Positions 28,885 through 36,838 of a DNA stretch of 47,830 bases are shown piece after piece. The stretch is from NCBI GenBank assembly GCA_030535975.1, contig JAUNQW010000006.1, positions 18,261 through 66,090 on the forward strand, written 5' to 3'. This DNA is from Atopococcus tabaci (lineage in GTDB: Bacteria; Bacillota; Bacilli; Lactobacillales; Carnobacteriaceae_A). Below the pieces are notes generated by a model. That model saw only the letters and a program-made list of their open reading frames with translations. It ran no database searches and was not told the DNA's origin. Numbering within the stretch: the stretch's first letter is position 1; each line of letters begins with the position of its first letter. A program made the position numbers and the translations under genes.

Positions 28885-29943
28885 GTGTCTAATCTTCTCG
28901 ACAATAGACTTTTCTCGATCATTAAAAAGTGTTATGATGCAAATTTTTGGGATTTTTTAGATCATTCACAGTTAATTGTCATTCAACTCCCTCAAGAAAA
29001 AGAGCCTATCTTTATTTCTACTACCGGAAAAGGAACGGAAGCTCGTGGTTTTTTAGTTTACAGAGGTTATAACCAACTCGCCTATCTTTATCAAACCCTC
29101 AATAAGACCGAAAACGATGAAAATAATCTCGGCCGACAAAATTGCCTAGCTATTTACTTTGAAGATCGAGAAATTTTGTCCAAAGAAGAATACCAACGGA
29201 TTAAATCCAGCAACGTATCTTTTAAAGGACAGCAAGATTGGCCGATCTTAATTGATTATAAACCTGGCTTTCTTCCTGCTCCCTATAAAGAGGATAATTT
29301 CCTTTGGCTGATAAATGCTCTTGAAAAATTCTATGAAACAGCCCAAGATTTTATTAATAGCTTATCTATTTTTGATAAAGAGGAAATTATCAATTTCACC
29401 GCCTTTATAGGACGAGAATATGGATATGACGGACAATACAAAACAAAATTATTTGAAGTCCCTCGAATGTATCGAAATAGTGCCTCCTCTGCCTGTAGAG
29501 AAGGCATACACCCCATTTATTTGTCCCATTTTGAAATTTTAAGAGCCCGGCAAATTCCTGTCAAACGAACCATTTGGGAATTAGACCTTCATCATGTGTA
29601 CACTCCGACAGAAAAAAGCACGAAAGATAGCGATCTCTCACGTCCTTATTACCCTTTACTTTTTATTGTTGCCGATGAAGCAACTCAAGAATTACTTTAC
29701 ATGGATTTAATAACAACAGATGATGTCGTAACTTTCCAAAGAAAGTTGGTTCGTCTCTTTATTAAAAATAATATTAGACCTACAGCAATTTCCATTCATA
29801 AGAAGGGTGACTTTATGTACGCTCAATCTTACTTTGAAAAGATTCTAAAAGAATTAGATATAGATTTACATATCAGAGAATCTCTACCTGTCATTGCATA
29901 TATTAAAGAAGGATTAAATAAAATTTCTCTTATTGAAGAGTAA
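28885..29943 (+). CDS. Uncharacterised protein resembling DUF7309/DUF6930 proteins
   Basis: A 352-residue protein on the plus strand, against the direction of its neighbours. The first part (about residues 20-70: IVIQLPQ..PIFIST.GKGTEARGFLVYRGYNQLAYL) resembles the DUF7309 pattern of a small strand-rich module that reads 'status, brightly conserved G, Y-R-G'. The last part (about 245-350: PLLFIVADEATQELLYMDLIT..IRPTAISI) resembles DUF6930. No function is known. There is no signal peptide or membrane helix. Start: GTG at 28885 five bases after AAGGAGG; the ATG two bases before is out of frame. A bidirectional terminator follows. The family assignment is from memory of the patterns and is unverified. 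Confidence 0.75.
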   Translation: MSNLLDNRLFSIIKKCYDANFWDFLDHSQLIVIQLPQEKEPIFISTTGKGTEARGFLVYRGYNQLAYLYQTLNKTENDENNLGRQNCLAIYFEDREILSKEEYQRIKSSNVSFKGQQDWPILIDYKPGFLPAPYKEDNFLWLINALEKFYETAQDFINSLSIFDKEEIINFTAFIGREYGYDGQYKTKLFEVPRMYRNSASSACREGIHPIYLSHFEILRARQIPVKRTIWELDLHHVYTPTEKSTKDSDLSRPYYPLLFIVADEATQELLYMDLITTDDVVTFQRKLVRLFIKNNIRPTAISIHKKGDFMYAQSYFEKILKELDIDLHIRESLPVIAYIKEGLNKISLIEE

Positions 29944-29980
29944 AAAAAGAGTGCAGACATCAAATCTGCACTATTTTTTT
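29942..29980. terminator. Bidirectional terminator between the DUF7309-like gene and tyrS
   Basis: AGTGCAGA (29950-29957) pairs with TCTGCACT (29965-29972) over a seven-base loop. An A run precedes and a T run follows the stem, so it can end transcription from both converging genes. Confidence 0.92.
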
Positions 29981-29984
29981 AATT

Positions 29985-31250
29985 TTAATCCTCTAAATTT
30001 ACTAAGAACCATCTTTTCTTTCCACGGCGGACTAAGATAAACTGACCGTCATATGAATCTTCTTCACCAAGAACATAATCCAAATCAGTAATACGTTCAC
30101 CTTTAATGTAAATAGCTCCATTATTAATATCCTCACGGGCTTGACGGCGAGAATTAACAATCCCTGATGCATCAACGAGAAAATCAATAATATTTTGATT
30201 TTCTTTTGGAGCGGTCACACTTTCCATAGCAGAAGATGCATTTTGGACCTGGTTGACACTCAGATTCGCTACATCTCCCGAGAACAGAGCATCTGTCAAA
30301 ACTTGTACTTCTTTTAAGTCTTTTTCGCTATGAACAAAGACCGTCATCTCTTCAGCTAAGGCTCTTTGACCATGACGCTTATGAGGCTCCGCCTCCATCT
30401 GTTCTGCTATTTCTTCTATCTCTGCTTTTGATCGGAAAGAGAAATATTTTAAGTATTTTACGATATCTTCATCTTGTTGATTCATCCAAAATTGATAAAA
30501 TTCATAGGGGCTGGTCTTTTTAGGATCCAGCCAAACAGCATTGCCAGCTGATTTTCCGAATTTTTCGCCATCTGCATTAGTCAGCAGAGGAATGGTTAAG
30601 CCATAAGCTTCTGCCTCTGGTCCTTCTTTTTTACGGATAAAATCTAGACCAGCAGTAATATTCCCCCATTGATCAGCTCCACCTACTTGCAGCTGCACAT
30701 CGTGTTCACGATATAAATAGAGATAATCCATTGCTTGAATAATTTGATAAGTGAATTCAGTAAAAGATATCCCCGTCTCTAAGCGACTTTGAACCGATTC
30801 TTTAGACAGCATTGTATTAAGAGAAAAATCTTTACCTACATCTCTTAAAAAGTCTAAAAATGAAATTTCTTTTAACCAATCGTAGTTATTGACCATTTTA
30901 ATTCCGTTTGGACCGTTTGCATCAAAAAGATGAACCATCTGCTGAGAGATAGCCTCCGCATTCTCCATAATAGTCTCCATTGTTTGAAGTTCACGCTCTG
31001 AGTTACGCCCAGATGGATCGCCAATAGTAGCTGTTCCGGCCCCTATAACAATAACCGGCCGGTGACCTGCTAATTGGAAACGTTTTAACACCATGTAAGG
31101 AATTAAATGACCAATATGCAGACTATCAGCAGTAGGATCGACACCACAATAAAGCGAAACGTTCTTTTCTTCGACCAGCCTCTTTAGTCCCTCTTCATCT
31201 GTTTGTTGGTTTATCGCCCCACGCCATGTTAGCTCTTCAATAATTGACAT
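29985..31250 (-). CDS. tyrS: Tyrosyl-tRNA synthetase
   Basis: Class I synthetase charging tRNA-Tyr. The 421-residue protein has CGVDPT (35-40), HIGH (45-48), the KFGKS form of the KMSKS loop (around 232) and a C-terminal S4 RNA-binding domain (about 355-420). It starts 24 bases after the upstream lyase gene and shares with it the Tyr T-box leader at about 32786-33059; no separate promoter was seen in that gap. A tRNA-Tyr gene is in the same window (47615-47696). Confidence 0.97.
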   Translation of the reverse strand: MSIIEELTWRGAINQQTDEEGLKRLVEEKNVSLYCGVDPTADSLHIGHLIPYMVLKRFQLAGHRPVIVIGAGTATIGDPSGRNSERELQTMETIMENAEAISQQMVHLFDANGPNGIKMVNNYDWLKEISFLDFLRDVGKDFSLNTMLSKESVQSRLETGISFTEFTYQIIQAMDYLYLYREHDVQLQVGGADQWGNITAGLDFIRKKEGPEAEAYGLTIPLLTNADGEKFGKSAGNAVWLDPKKTSPYEFYQFWMNQQDEDIVKYLKYFSFRSKAEIEEIAEQMEAEPHKRHGQRALAEEMTVFVHSEKDLKEVQVLTDALFSGDVANLSVNQVQNASSAMESVTAPKENQNIIDFLVDASGIVNSRRQAREDINNGAIYIKGERITDLDYVLGEEDSYDGQFILVRRGKKRWFLVNLED

Positions 31251-31274
31251 GTCTTCCTCCCTTAATCTTGCTTA

Positions 31275-32729
31275 TTATAAACTATCCCCGAAATCTTCTC
31301 TAAATTTAGCGGTTAATTTTTCTACCCAGTCACTCGTTGCTTCTGTTCTTCCAAAGAAGAAACGCATCACCTTCGGTTCTTCAACATATTTTATGCCGCC
31401 GATAAGTTCGCGGTTCTCATATAACCAAGTAATGCGATCGACGATGTATTCCACTTGAGAAAGTGTGAAAACACGTCTTGGCAGAGCCATACGTACTAAT
31501 TCCATATTAGAAAGGGTCTCACTGCCGTCTTCTTGACGTTCTTCTGACATGGTCCCGCGTTCCATACCACGTGCACCAGATGCAATATAGATGGCAGCAG
31601 CTAAGGCACCGGCAGGGTATTCACTTTGGTCTAAATGATCAACAAAGCGCATCGCATCAATGTGACACCCGAGTCCTCCAGCCGGCGTAACTACAGGCAC
31701 TCCATTTGCCAGAAGTTGTTCAGTCATATACTCGATAAATTGTGGGCCTTGATTGATCATTTCAAAATCCATAGTTTCATCTAAGCCGACAGTCAAGGCA
31801 GCCATCTCACGAACAGACATTCCTCCATAAGTCAGGAATCCTTCATATAAAGTAACAAGCTCCCGCATGTTATTATAATGCTCTATATTTTTCGTAATGA
31901 TTCCTCCGCCACGGACGAAACCTAGTTTACGGGCAGAGAAGTACACAATATCACACAAATCGACAATCTCTAAAGTGATATCATGAATAGATACATCCTT
32001 AAATTCTTCTTCGCGAACTTTAATGAAGTACAAGTTGTCTTGTAATAAAGAAGCATCCAGAACTAAAATCAACCCATATTGATCACAAACTTGCCGAACG
32101 TCGCGTAAGTTGGCGAGTGAGAAGGGCTGACCTCCAATTAAGTTTGTACCGGCTTCCATACGAACATAAGAAATATTTTCTTTCCCATTTTCTTCGATAC
32201 AGGCTGTCAATTTATCGATATCCATATTCCCTTTGAAGAGGTGATCGCTTGTCACCTGGATTCCTTCATCAATGACTAATTCTTCGACACGCCCGCCATT
32301 CACATCAATATGGGCTTTAGATGTTGTGAAGTGATAGTTCATAGGAACAACTTGACCCTCTTGAATTAAATATTGCGAGACAATATTTTCAGCCGCACGC
32401 CCTTGGTGGGCAGGTAAAAAGTATTCTGTACCGAAAACCTCTTTAATCTTCTCATGCAATTCGTTAAAGGTTTCTGATCCAGCGTAAGAATCATCGGCAG
32501 TTAACATGGCACCCTGCTGGCTGTCGGACATAGCGTTTACACCTGAATCCGTTAACATATCTAAGTAAACATCTTTGTTATTTAATAAAAAAGTGTTAAA
32601 TCCTGCTTCTTCCATAGCCTTTGCACGTTCTTCTACAGGTAAAAGAGTTAATTTTTGAATGATTCGAACTTTATGCATTTCTAAAGGAATATTTTTCCCT
32701 GAATGGAATTTAATTTTAGATTCTGTCAT
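31275..32729 (-). CDS. PLP-dependent beta-eliminating lyase, tryptophanase/tyrosine phenol-lyase family (divergent)
   Basis: A 484-residue member of the tryptophan indole-lyase / tyrosine phenol-lyase family. Shared features are FLLNNKDVYLDMLTDSG (47-63), SYAGSE (81-86), HQGR (108-111), the PLP aspartate D225 and Schiff-base lysine K268, and YGG..REMAAL. Several stretches are closer to tyrosine phenol-lyase (NAMSD, FTTS in place of tryptophanase FFDTT). The arginine conserved in both enzymes three residues after the PLP aspartate is leucine here (L228) and the lysine before K268 is arginine. Substrate is therefore open. ATG at 32729 with GAGAGGAAG before it; an upstream TTG (32747) is rejected. 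Co-transcribed with tyrS behind a Tyr T-box. Confidence 0.85.
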   Translation of the reverse strand: MTESKIKFHSGKNIPLEMHKVRIIQKLTLLPVEERAKAMEEAGFNTFLLNNKDVYLDMLTDSGVNAMSDSQQGAMLTADDSYAGSETFNELHEKIKEVFGTEYFLPAHQGRAAENIVSQYLIQEGQVVPMNYHFTTSKAHIDVNGGRVEELVIDEGIQVTSDHLFKGNMDIDKLTACIEENGKENISYVRMEAGTNLIGGQPFSLANLRDVRQVCDQYGLILVLDASLLQDNLYFIKVREEEFKDVSIHDITLEIVDLCDIVYFSARKLGFVRGGGIITKNIEHYNNMRELVTLYEGFLTYGGMSVREMAALTVGLDETMDFEMINQGPQFIEYMTEQLLANGVPVVTPAGGLGCHIDAMRFVDHLDQSEYPAGALAAAIYIASGARGMERGTMSEERQEDGSETLSNMELVRMALPRRVFTLSQVEYIVDRITWLYENRELIGGIKYVEEPKVMRFFFGRTEATSDWVEKLTAKFREDFGDSL

Positions 32730-32785
32730 TATGTTTCTTCCTCTCAATTGATCCGGCTAGAAAATATAAACCAATGAATTTAAAG

Positions 32786-32823
32786 ACAAAAAATCGTCCC
32801 TTGGTTTTACCCAAAGGACGATT
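32786..32823 (-). terminator. T-box-controlled terminator of the lyase-tyrS operon
   Basis: On the minus strand AATCGTCC..TTGG pairs with CCAAGGGACGATT over a short loop and is followed by TTTTTT. It follows the T-box sequence at 32828-32841 directly, as expected for the regulated terminator. Confidence 0.92.
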
Positions 32824-33059
32824 AGTTCGTGTTACCACCTTAATTTTCTATAATCTCACAACTATAGACTCAATAAGTACCTACCAGTACTTTCTGCAAG
32901 GTAACGACTGCATCACTCGAACCTGCCTACTTTCTTCAGCAAGTTAGCTGTAAGACGTATTCACTAAGGATAAGCTATTGCCTCGCATCAACCGGCAACT
33001 TGCTGAAGTCTTATCATCTAGCTACTCTCTCTTAGTCCGCTTCTTTATACATTCATTTG
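32786..33059 (-). promoter_or_regulatory. Tyrosine T-box riboswitch leader
   Basis: The canonical T-box AAGGTGGTAACACG lies at 32841-32828 (minus). Its TGGT can pair with a tRNA end with discriminator A, and the tRNA-Tyr gene in this window has A. Stem I has an apical GCC/GGC hairpin with GGTTGATGCGA in the loop, a middle stem GATAAG/CTTATC and a basal stem TAAGA/TCTTA. The specifier-side strand reads GTGAA TAC G, putting the Tyr codon at 32959-32957. It lies in front of a PLP lyase followed by tyrS. Start of the leader is set by the promoter at 33066-33094. Prediction by eye, but specifier, discriminator and downstream synthetase agree. Confidence 0.92.
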
Positions 33060-33065
33060 ATTAAC

Positions 33066-33094
33066 AATCTACGCTAATCCATGAAAGATGTCAA
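33066..33094 (-). promoter_or_regulatory. Promoter of the lyase-tyrS operon
   Basis: TTGACA (33094-33089) and TAGATT (33071-33066) on the minus strand with a 17-base spacer. Transcription would start near 33059, at the beginning of T-box Stem I. Its -35 lies 27 bases from the -35 of the divergent plus-strand promoter. Confidence 0.82.
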
Positions 33095-33121
33095 GGATAA
33101 TTTTTCATTCAGCAAATCAGT

Positions 33122-33150
33122 TTGTTATTCGAGTTCTTTTTCGCTATAAT
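33122..33150 (+). promoter_or_regulatory. Promoter of the CofE-like gene
   Basis: TTGTTA (33122-33127) and TATAAT (33145-33150) on the plus strand, 17-base spacer. Start of transcription near 33157 and a leader of about 65 bases. Confidence 0.8.
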
Positions 33151-33164
33151 GATATGTCGAATAA
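33125..33164. promoter_or_regulatory. Candidate operator dyad around the CofE-like promoter
   Basis: TTATTCGA (33125-33132) and TCGAATAA (33157-33164) are perfect inverted repeats. Their centres are 32 bases apart, about three helical turns. One arm covers the -35/spacer border and the other the likely transcription start. This looks like two half sites for a repressor, but no cognate regulator is known. Confidence 0.5.
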
Positions 33165-33221
33165 ATTATAAGTCTGTCATCTATTAAAAGATAATTATTT
33201 ACGGAAAAAGAGGGATGAACA

Positions 33222-34436
33222 ATGAGAATGGTTGGAACTACAGCTCGAGGGCTACGTGCTCCCATTATCCATGAGGGTCAAAACCTAGTCAAAATTGTCG
33301 TTAATTGTGTGGTTGAATCAGCAAAAAGTGAAGGATATGAAATTAAAGACCGCGATATTATTGCTGTAACTGAATCAATTTTAGCGAGAGCACAAGGAAA
33401 CTACGCCTCTATTGATGATATCGCTGAGGATATCAAACAAAAATTTGAAAGTGATACAATCGGAGTCGTCTTTCCTATCATGAGTCGTAATCGTTTCCAG
33501 CAAAACTTAAAAGCGATTGCCCGTTCGATGAAAAAAGTTGTTATCCAAATAGAGTACCCGGCTGATGAAGTAGGCAACCAGCTTGTCCCTATCGATGAAA
33601 TAGAAGACAGCGGAATCAATCCCTGGTCCGATGTCTATACCGAAGCCGAGTTTCGTGAAATCTTTCCTGTTATTAAACACTTATACACTGGCTATGACTA
33701 CATTAAGTTATATAGAGATACTGTAGAAGCGGAAGGCGCTGAATGTGAAATTATTCTTTCGAATAGAGCTGAAACAATTTTAGATTATACTCAGCACGTC
33801 TTAGTCAGTAATATCCACGACCGCAAGCGCACATTTAACCGAATCAAAAAAGCTGGAGCAAAGCAGGTATTGTCTCTGCAAGATATCTTAAATAATCCGA
33901 TCACAGAGGACGGCGGCTATAACGATGAGTTTGGCTTACTAGGGGCTAACTATGCTTCGGATGAACGGGTCAAGCTTTTCCCCAGACACTCTCAAGAATT
34001 TGTCATAGAATTACAAAAAGCTCTCCAAGAGGTGACAGGTAAGCATATCGAAGCGATGGTATATGGAGATGGAGCGTATAAAGATCCATTCGGTGGTATT
34101 TGGGAAATGGCTGACCCGGTTGTTTCACCTGGCTACACTGAGGGCTTAGGCGGCACTCCAAATGAAGTTAAAATTAAAATGATTGCTGACAAAGATTTCG
34201 AAGACCTTTCAGGCGAAGAGCTGACCAATGAGATTACAGGTCTGCTCAAAACGCGTAATGAGAAACGAGACAGCAGTGAAGAGGATGACAGTAACGAAGA
34301 TCATTCGCTTGGAACTACACCTCGTCGAATCCCGGATCTTTTAGGCTCCTTTGCTGATTTAACATCAGGATCTGGAGACAAAGGGACCCCTTTTGTCTAT
34401 ATTCAAGGTTATTTTGACAATTATGCAGACCAATAA
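33222..34436 (+). CDS. CofE-like protein (coenzyme F420 gamma-glutamyl ligase family), substrate unknown
   Basis: A 404-residue plus-strand protein. The N-terminal region (about residues 1-60: [34 protein letters not shown]) and the middle part with [17 protein letters not shown] (about 270-290) resemble the F420-0:L-glutamate ligase fold (PF01996). Homologues annotated this way occur in other Lactobacillales, which are not known to make F420, so the true substrate is unknown. A short acidic linker ([15 protein letters not shown]) lies near residues 345-360. Start ATG follows GAGGGATGAAC. It is divergent to the lyase-tyrS operon and ends at a strong bidirectional terminator. No other F420 gene is in the window. 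Confidence 0.8.
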   Translation: MRMVGTTARGLRAPIIHEGQNLVKIVVNCVVESAKSEGYEIKDRDIIAVTESILARAQGNYASIDDIAEDIKQKFESDTIGVVFPIMSRNRFQQNLKAIARSMKKVVIQIEYPADEVGNQLVPIDEIEDSGINPWSDVYTEAEFREIFPVIKHLYTGYDYIKLYRDTVEAEGAECEIILSNRAETILDYTQHVLVSNIHDRKRTFNRIKKAGAKQVLSLQDILNNPITEDGGYNDEFGLLGANYASDERVKLFPRHSQEFVIELQKALQEVTGKHIEAMVYGDGAYKDPFGGIWEMADPVVSPGYTEGLGGTPNEVKIKMIADKDFEDLSGEELTNEITGLLKTRNEKRDSSEEDDSNEDHSLGTTPRRIPDLLGSFADLTSGSGDKGTPFVYIQGYFDNYADQ

Positions 34437-34460
34437 AATAAAACTTGATATCATAACTAA

Positions 34461-34493
34461 AAATCCTGACCGGGATAAGGGTCAGGATTTTTT
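34461..34493. terminator. Bidirectional terminator between the CofE-like gene and argJ
   Basis: AAATCCTGACC (34461-34471) pairs with GGTCAGGATTT (34480-34490) over an eight-base loop. T-rich tracts on both sides (TTT at 34491 on plus, TTTTTA on minus) suit both converging genes. Confidence 0.92.
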
Positions 34494-34543
34494 AATTGAA
34501 GCTTTGTTTACTTAGTAACTTCATTTCTGTTAGAAATTTTTGC

Positions 34544-35734
34544 TTAATTAATTCGTTGTTCTGTTTCATAGTCACAGGTCCATACAGTGCTCGAATAGTC
34601 TCCTATATTCAAGTAGAGACTGATTTTAACTTCTTTATCATCTAAAATTTCCTCGGCGGCCTCTATATTATCCATCTCATTTTGACCTTCTTCGCATATA
34701 CGCACTATACCTTTACTGGATTCAATATCTACTGCTATCTGGTGAGGAATAATCGTCACATCCGGATTCCTTCCACAAGCTGCTAGAATTCGCCCGGTAT
34801 CGGGAAAATTTTCATACAGAGAACTTTTCACTAAGCTTGAAGTCGCAATTTCCATAGCAATTTTAGTAGCATCTGATTTAACTAAAGCACCATTCACTTC
34901 AACTTCAATCGTCTTTGTGCTCTTTTCTGCATCAGCTACAATCATAGAAGTTAAATCTAAACATACGCGGGTCAGGATATCGGAGAAATGATACAGTACC
35001 TCGCGGCTCAGCTCTAATTCTACTTCATCAGTAGAGCATAAAAATACGGTGTCATTCGGACTGGTATTTCCATCGATTGACATTTTATTAAAGCTTTCAT
35101 CTACTGCATGGATAAGTTGTCTTTGTAGAAAATTTTGAGGCAGAGACAGATTGGTTGTAATCACCCCGATCATCGTACCCATCTTAGGATGAACCATCCG
35201 GGTTCCTTTAACCATACCGCCGATTCGAACAGTTTTTCCAGCAATTTCAGCTTCATAGGCAACTTGTTTAATGACCGTGTCAGTCGTTGTGATTGCTTCT
35301 GCGGCTGCTTGCGAATCTTCTTTGGATAATTCGGAGATAGCCTGCATAAAACCCTCATCCATCGTCTTTAATTTGAGCCTTTCACCAATCACACCAGTAG
35401 AAGCCATCAGGACTTGTTCTGATTCAATAGGTAGTTTCTGACATAAATTACGGACGATCCGGCCGATATCATCATAACCTTCCAGACCATTGAGCGCATT
35501 GGCATTCCCACTGTTGATGATAACAGCATGAAATTTTTCATAATCATTCAGCAAGTCGCGGCAATATTTGACATGGTGGCCATATATTCTATTCTGAGTA
35601 AATACTCCGGCAACAGTAGCAGCTTGTGGAAAGTAAATCAATGCTAAATCTTTTCCCTGGGTTTTCACACCGGCTGACACACCAGCTGAATAGACTTCCC
35701 CTGCCGCTTCTATACCACCTTCAATTTTTCTCAT
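34544..35734 (-). CDS. argJ: ArgJ-like ornithine acetyltransferase (divergent, isolated)
   Basis: A 396-residue ArgJ-family protein, the enzyme that moves acetyl from N-acetylornithine to glutamate and cleaves itself before a nucleophilic threonine. The threonine is present (T187 in PKMGTMIG) but is preceded by Gly instead of the usual Ala or Cys. KGSGM reads KGTRM (176-180), and the DPNWGR motif reads FPDTGR. The usual C-terminal end after RIN (a tyrosine-arginine-threonine tail) is missing. IDGNTSPNDT and IGDYSSTVWTCD are recognisable. No argB, argC, argD or argF is beside it. It could be a working but divergent enzyme, or an enzyme with another substrate. Good GGGGG ribosome site. Confidence 0.82.
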   Translation of the reverse strand: MRKIEGGIEAAGEVYSAGVSAGVKTQGKDLALIYFPQAATVAGVFTQNRIYGHHVKYCRDLLNDYEKFHAVIINSGNANALNGLEGYDDIGRIVRNLCQKLPIESEQVLMASTGVIGERLKLKTMDEGFMQAISELSKEDSQAAAEAITTTDTVIKQVAYEAEIAGKTVRIGGMVKGTRMVHPKMGTMIGVITTNLSLPQNFLQRQLIHAVDESFNKMSIDGNTSPNDTVFLCSTDEVELELSREVLYHFSDILTRVCLDLTSMIVADAEKSTKTIEVEVNGALVKSDATKIAMEIATSSLVKSSLYENFPDTGRILAACGRNPDVTIIPHQIAVDIESSKGIVRICEEGQNEMDNIEAAEEILDDKEVKISLYLNIGDYSSTVWTCDYETEQRIN

Positions 35735-35752
35735 AGCAATCCCCCTAATTCG

Positions 35753-35770
35753 TAGAATCGAATGATTCTA
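35753..35770. promoter_or_regulatory. Inverted repeat upstream of argJ
   Basis: TAGAATC (35753-35759), GAAT, GATTCTA (35764-35770) is a perfect 7-bp inverted repeat 19 bases upstream of the argJ ATG. It lies immediately downstream of a possible -10 (TATACT at 35782-35777, minus strand). It could be an operator or a leader hairpin. Spacing does not match a classical ArgR box. Confidence 0.4.
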
Positions 35771-35849
35771 GTCAATAGTATAACTGATTCTTTGACAAAT
35801 AACAGTGATCTTTGATTTTTTTAGAAGTCAAACCCTTTGATGACAGATT

Positions 35850-35888
35850 AAAAAGACCCCCTAAATCTTTGGTCGGATTTAAGAGGTC
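35850..35888 (-). terminator. Terminator after the formate/nitrite channel gene
   Basis: On the minus strand GACCTCTTAAATCC pairs with GATTTAGGGGGTC (with wobbles) around a seven-base loop, followed by TTTTT. It lies 27 bases after the stop codon. Confidence 0.8.
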
Positions 35889-35914
35889 GCTATACTTTTT
35901 CTTATTTTATAAAA

Positions 35915-36709
35915 CTAGTCTCTGAAACAGCATGTATCCTTATTTAACCAGCTGTAAGTTAAGCCCATAACTACTCCACCGCCGACGATATTTCCAAGAA
36001 AAGCAACTAACCAATTCACTAACACTGCACCGACATTCATACTATTGCCAGCAAAAAATGCAATAGACATTAAGGAGAAGTTAGCGATAACGTGTTCAAA
36101 GCCGGCATAAACGAAAAGAAAGATGATAAATAAGATAAATAAAATTTTAGCTACTTCATTTTTTAATCTCATCTGTCCCATAATTGCTATGTTTACAAAT
36201 ATATTTGCTAGAATACCATCAATGAACAGCGTCCAGATATCTTTCGAAAGTTTTCCATCAATGACTGACATGATCGATGAGTCGGCCCCAAAGGAAGCTA
36301 CTGTACTGGATTGGCCTACAAGAAAGCCGACAATAAGTGCACCTACTAAGTTCATTAAAGTACAGACCACTATGATTTGTAAAGCTTTACCCCAGCTGGT
36401 CCATTTACGATGAGCTGCTGTGAAAAAATACATCATGTTTGATGTTGCCAGCTCTGCATTTAAGAAAATGATCATCATCAGTCCAAATGAGAAAATTGAT
36501 GCATAGAAAAGCTTTCCTATGTGAGGCGCTCCTGCACCAACTGTATCCCAAGCCATAATCCCTACGACAGTGGGTAAAGTTAAGTAAATCCCTGCCAAAA
36601 TGCAGCGCACTATGTAACGGAATTTATGTGTATCATAAGTTTCTACCTTTTTACCAACAGCTGAAGCGATCGTCTGCATCATACCCGTATCGCGTTGTTT
36701 TGTCTCCAT
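35915..36709 (-). CDS. Formate/nitrite transporter family channel
   Basis: A 264-residue membrane protein with six hydrophobic helices, of the FocA/NirC family of pentameric anion channels. Visible features are NAELATSNMMYF (84-95), the pore histidine in GFEH (H206), followed by ANF, and the last helix LGNIVGGG near 240-247. Whether it carries formate, nitrite or hydrosulfide cannot be told. No pyruvate formate-lyase or nitrite reductase gene is nearby. The ATG follows AAAGGAG, and the gene has its own promoter and terminator, so it is a single-gene unit. Confidence 0.9.
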   Translation of the reverse strand: METKQRDTGMMQTIASAVGKKVETYDTHKFRYIVRCILAGIYLTLPTVVGIMAWDTVGAGAPHIGKLFYASIFSFGLMMIIFLNAELATSNMMYFFTAAHRKWTSWGKALQIIVVCTLMNLVGALIVGFLVGQSSTVASFGADSSIMSVIDGKLSKDIWTLFIDGILANIFVNIAIMGQMRLKNEVAKILFILFIIFLFVYAGFEHVIANFSLMSIAFFAGNSMNVGAVLVNWLVAFLGNIVGGGVVMGLTYSWLNKDTCCFRD

Positions 36710-36759
36710 TTATATAAAACTCCTTTTTCTATAGATAATATGTTGTAAATACAGAAAAT

Positions 36760-36765
36760 ATTATA
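36760..36765 (-). promoter_or_regulatory. Extended -10 promoter of the formate/nitrite channel gene
   Basis: TGGTATAAT on the minus strand, with TGGAAA as a moderate -35 (17-base spacing). Start of transcription near 36753, 44 bases before the ATG. Confidence 0.6.
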
Positions 36766-36838
36766 CCATAGTTTAGAAAGCTTTCCAGTAGGACTGATGA
36801 AGTTTCTTATTTGCTTATCGGTGTAATCCATTCAGACT

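Larger units (their letters stand above)
32730..33221. other. 492-base divergent control region
   Basis: Contains two back-to-back promoters (minus 33066-33094, plus 33122-33150), the Tyr T-box leader on the minus strand and an 8-bp dyad around the plus promoter. No coding sequence was seen in it. Confidence 0.85.

Noticed and set aside
35753-35770. An ArgR box before argJ
   Set aside because: The inverted repeat is real, but the GAAT/ATTC half sites are six bases apart and not four as in ARG boxes; it is kept only as an unassigned dyad.
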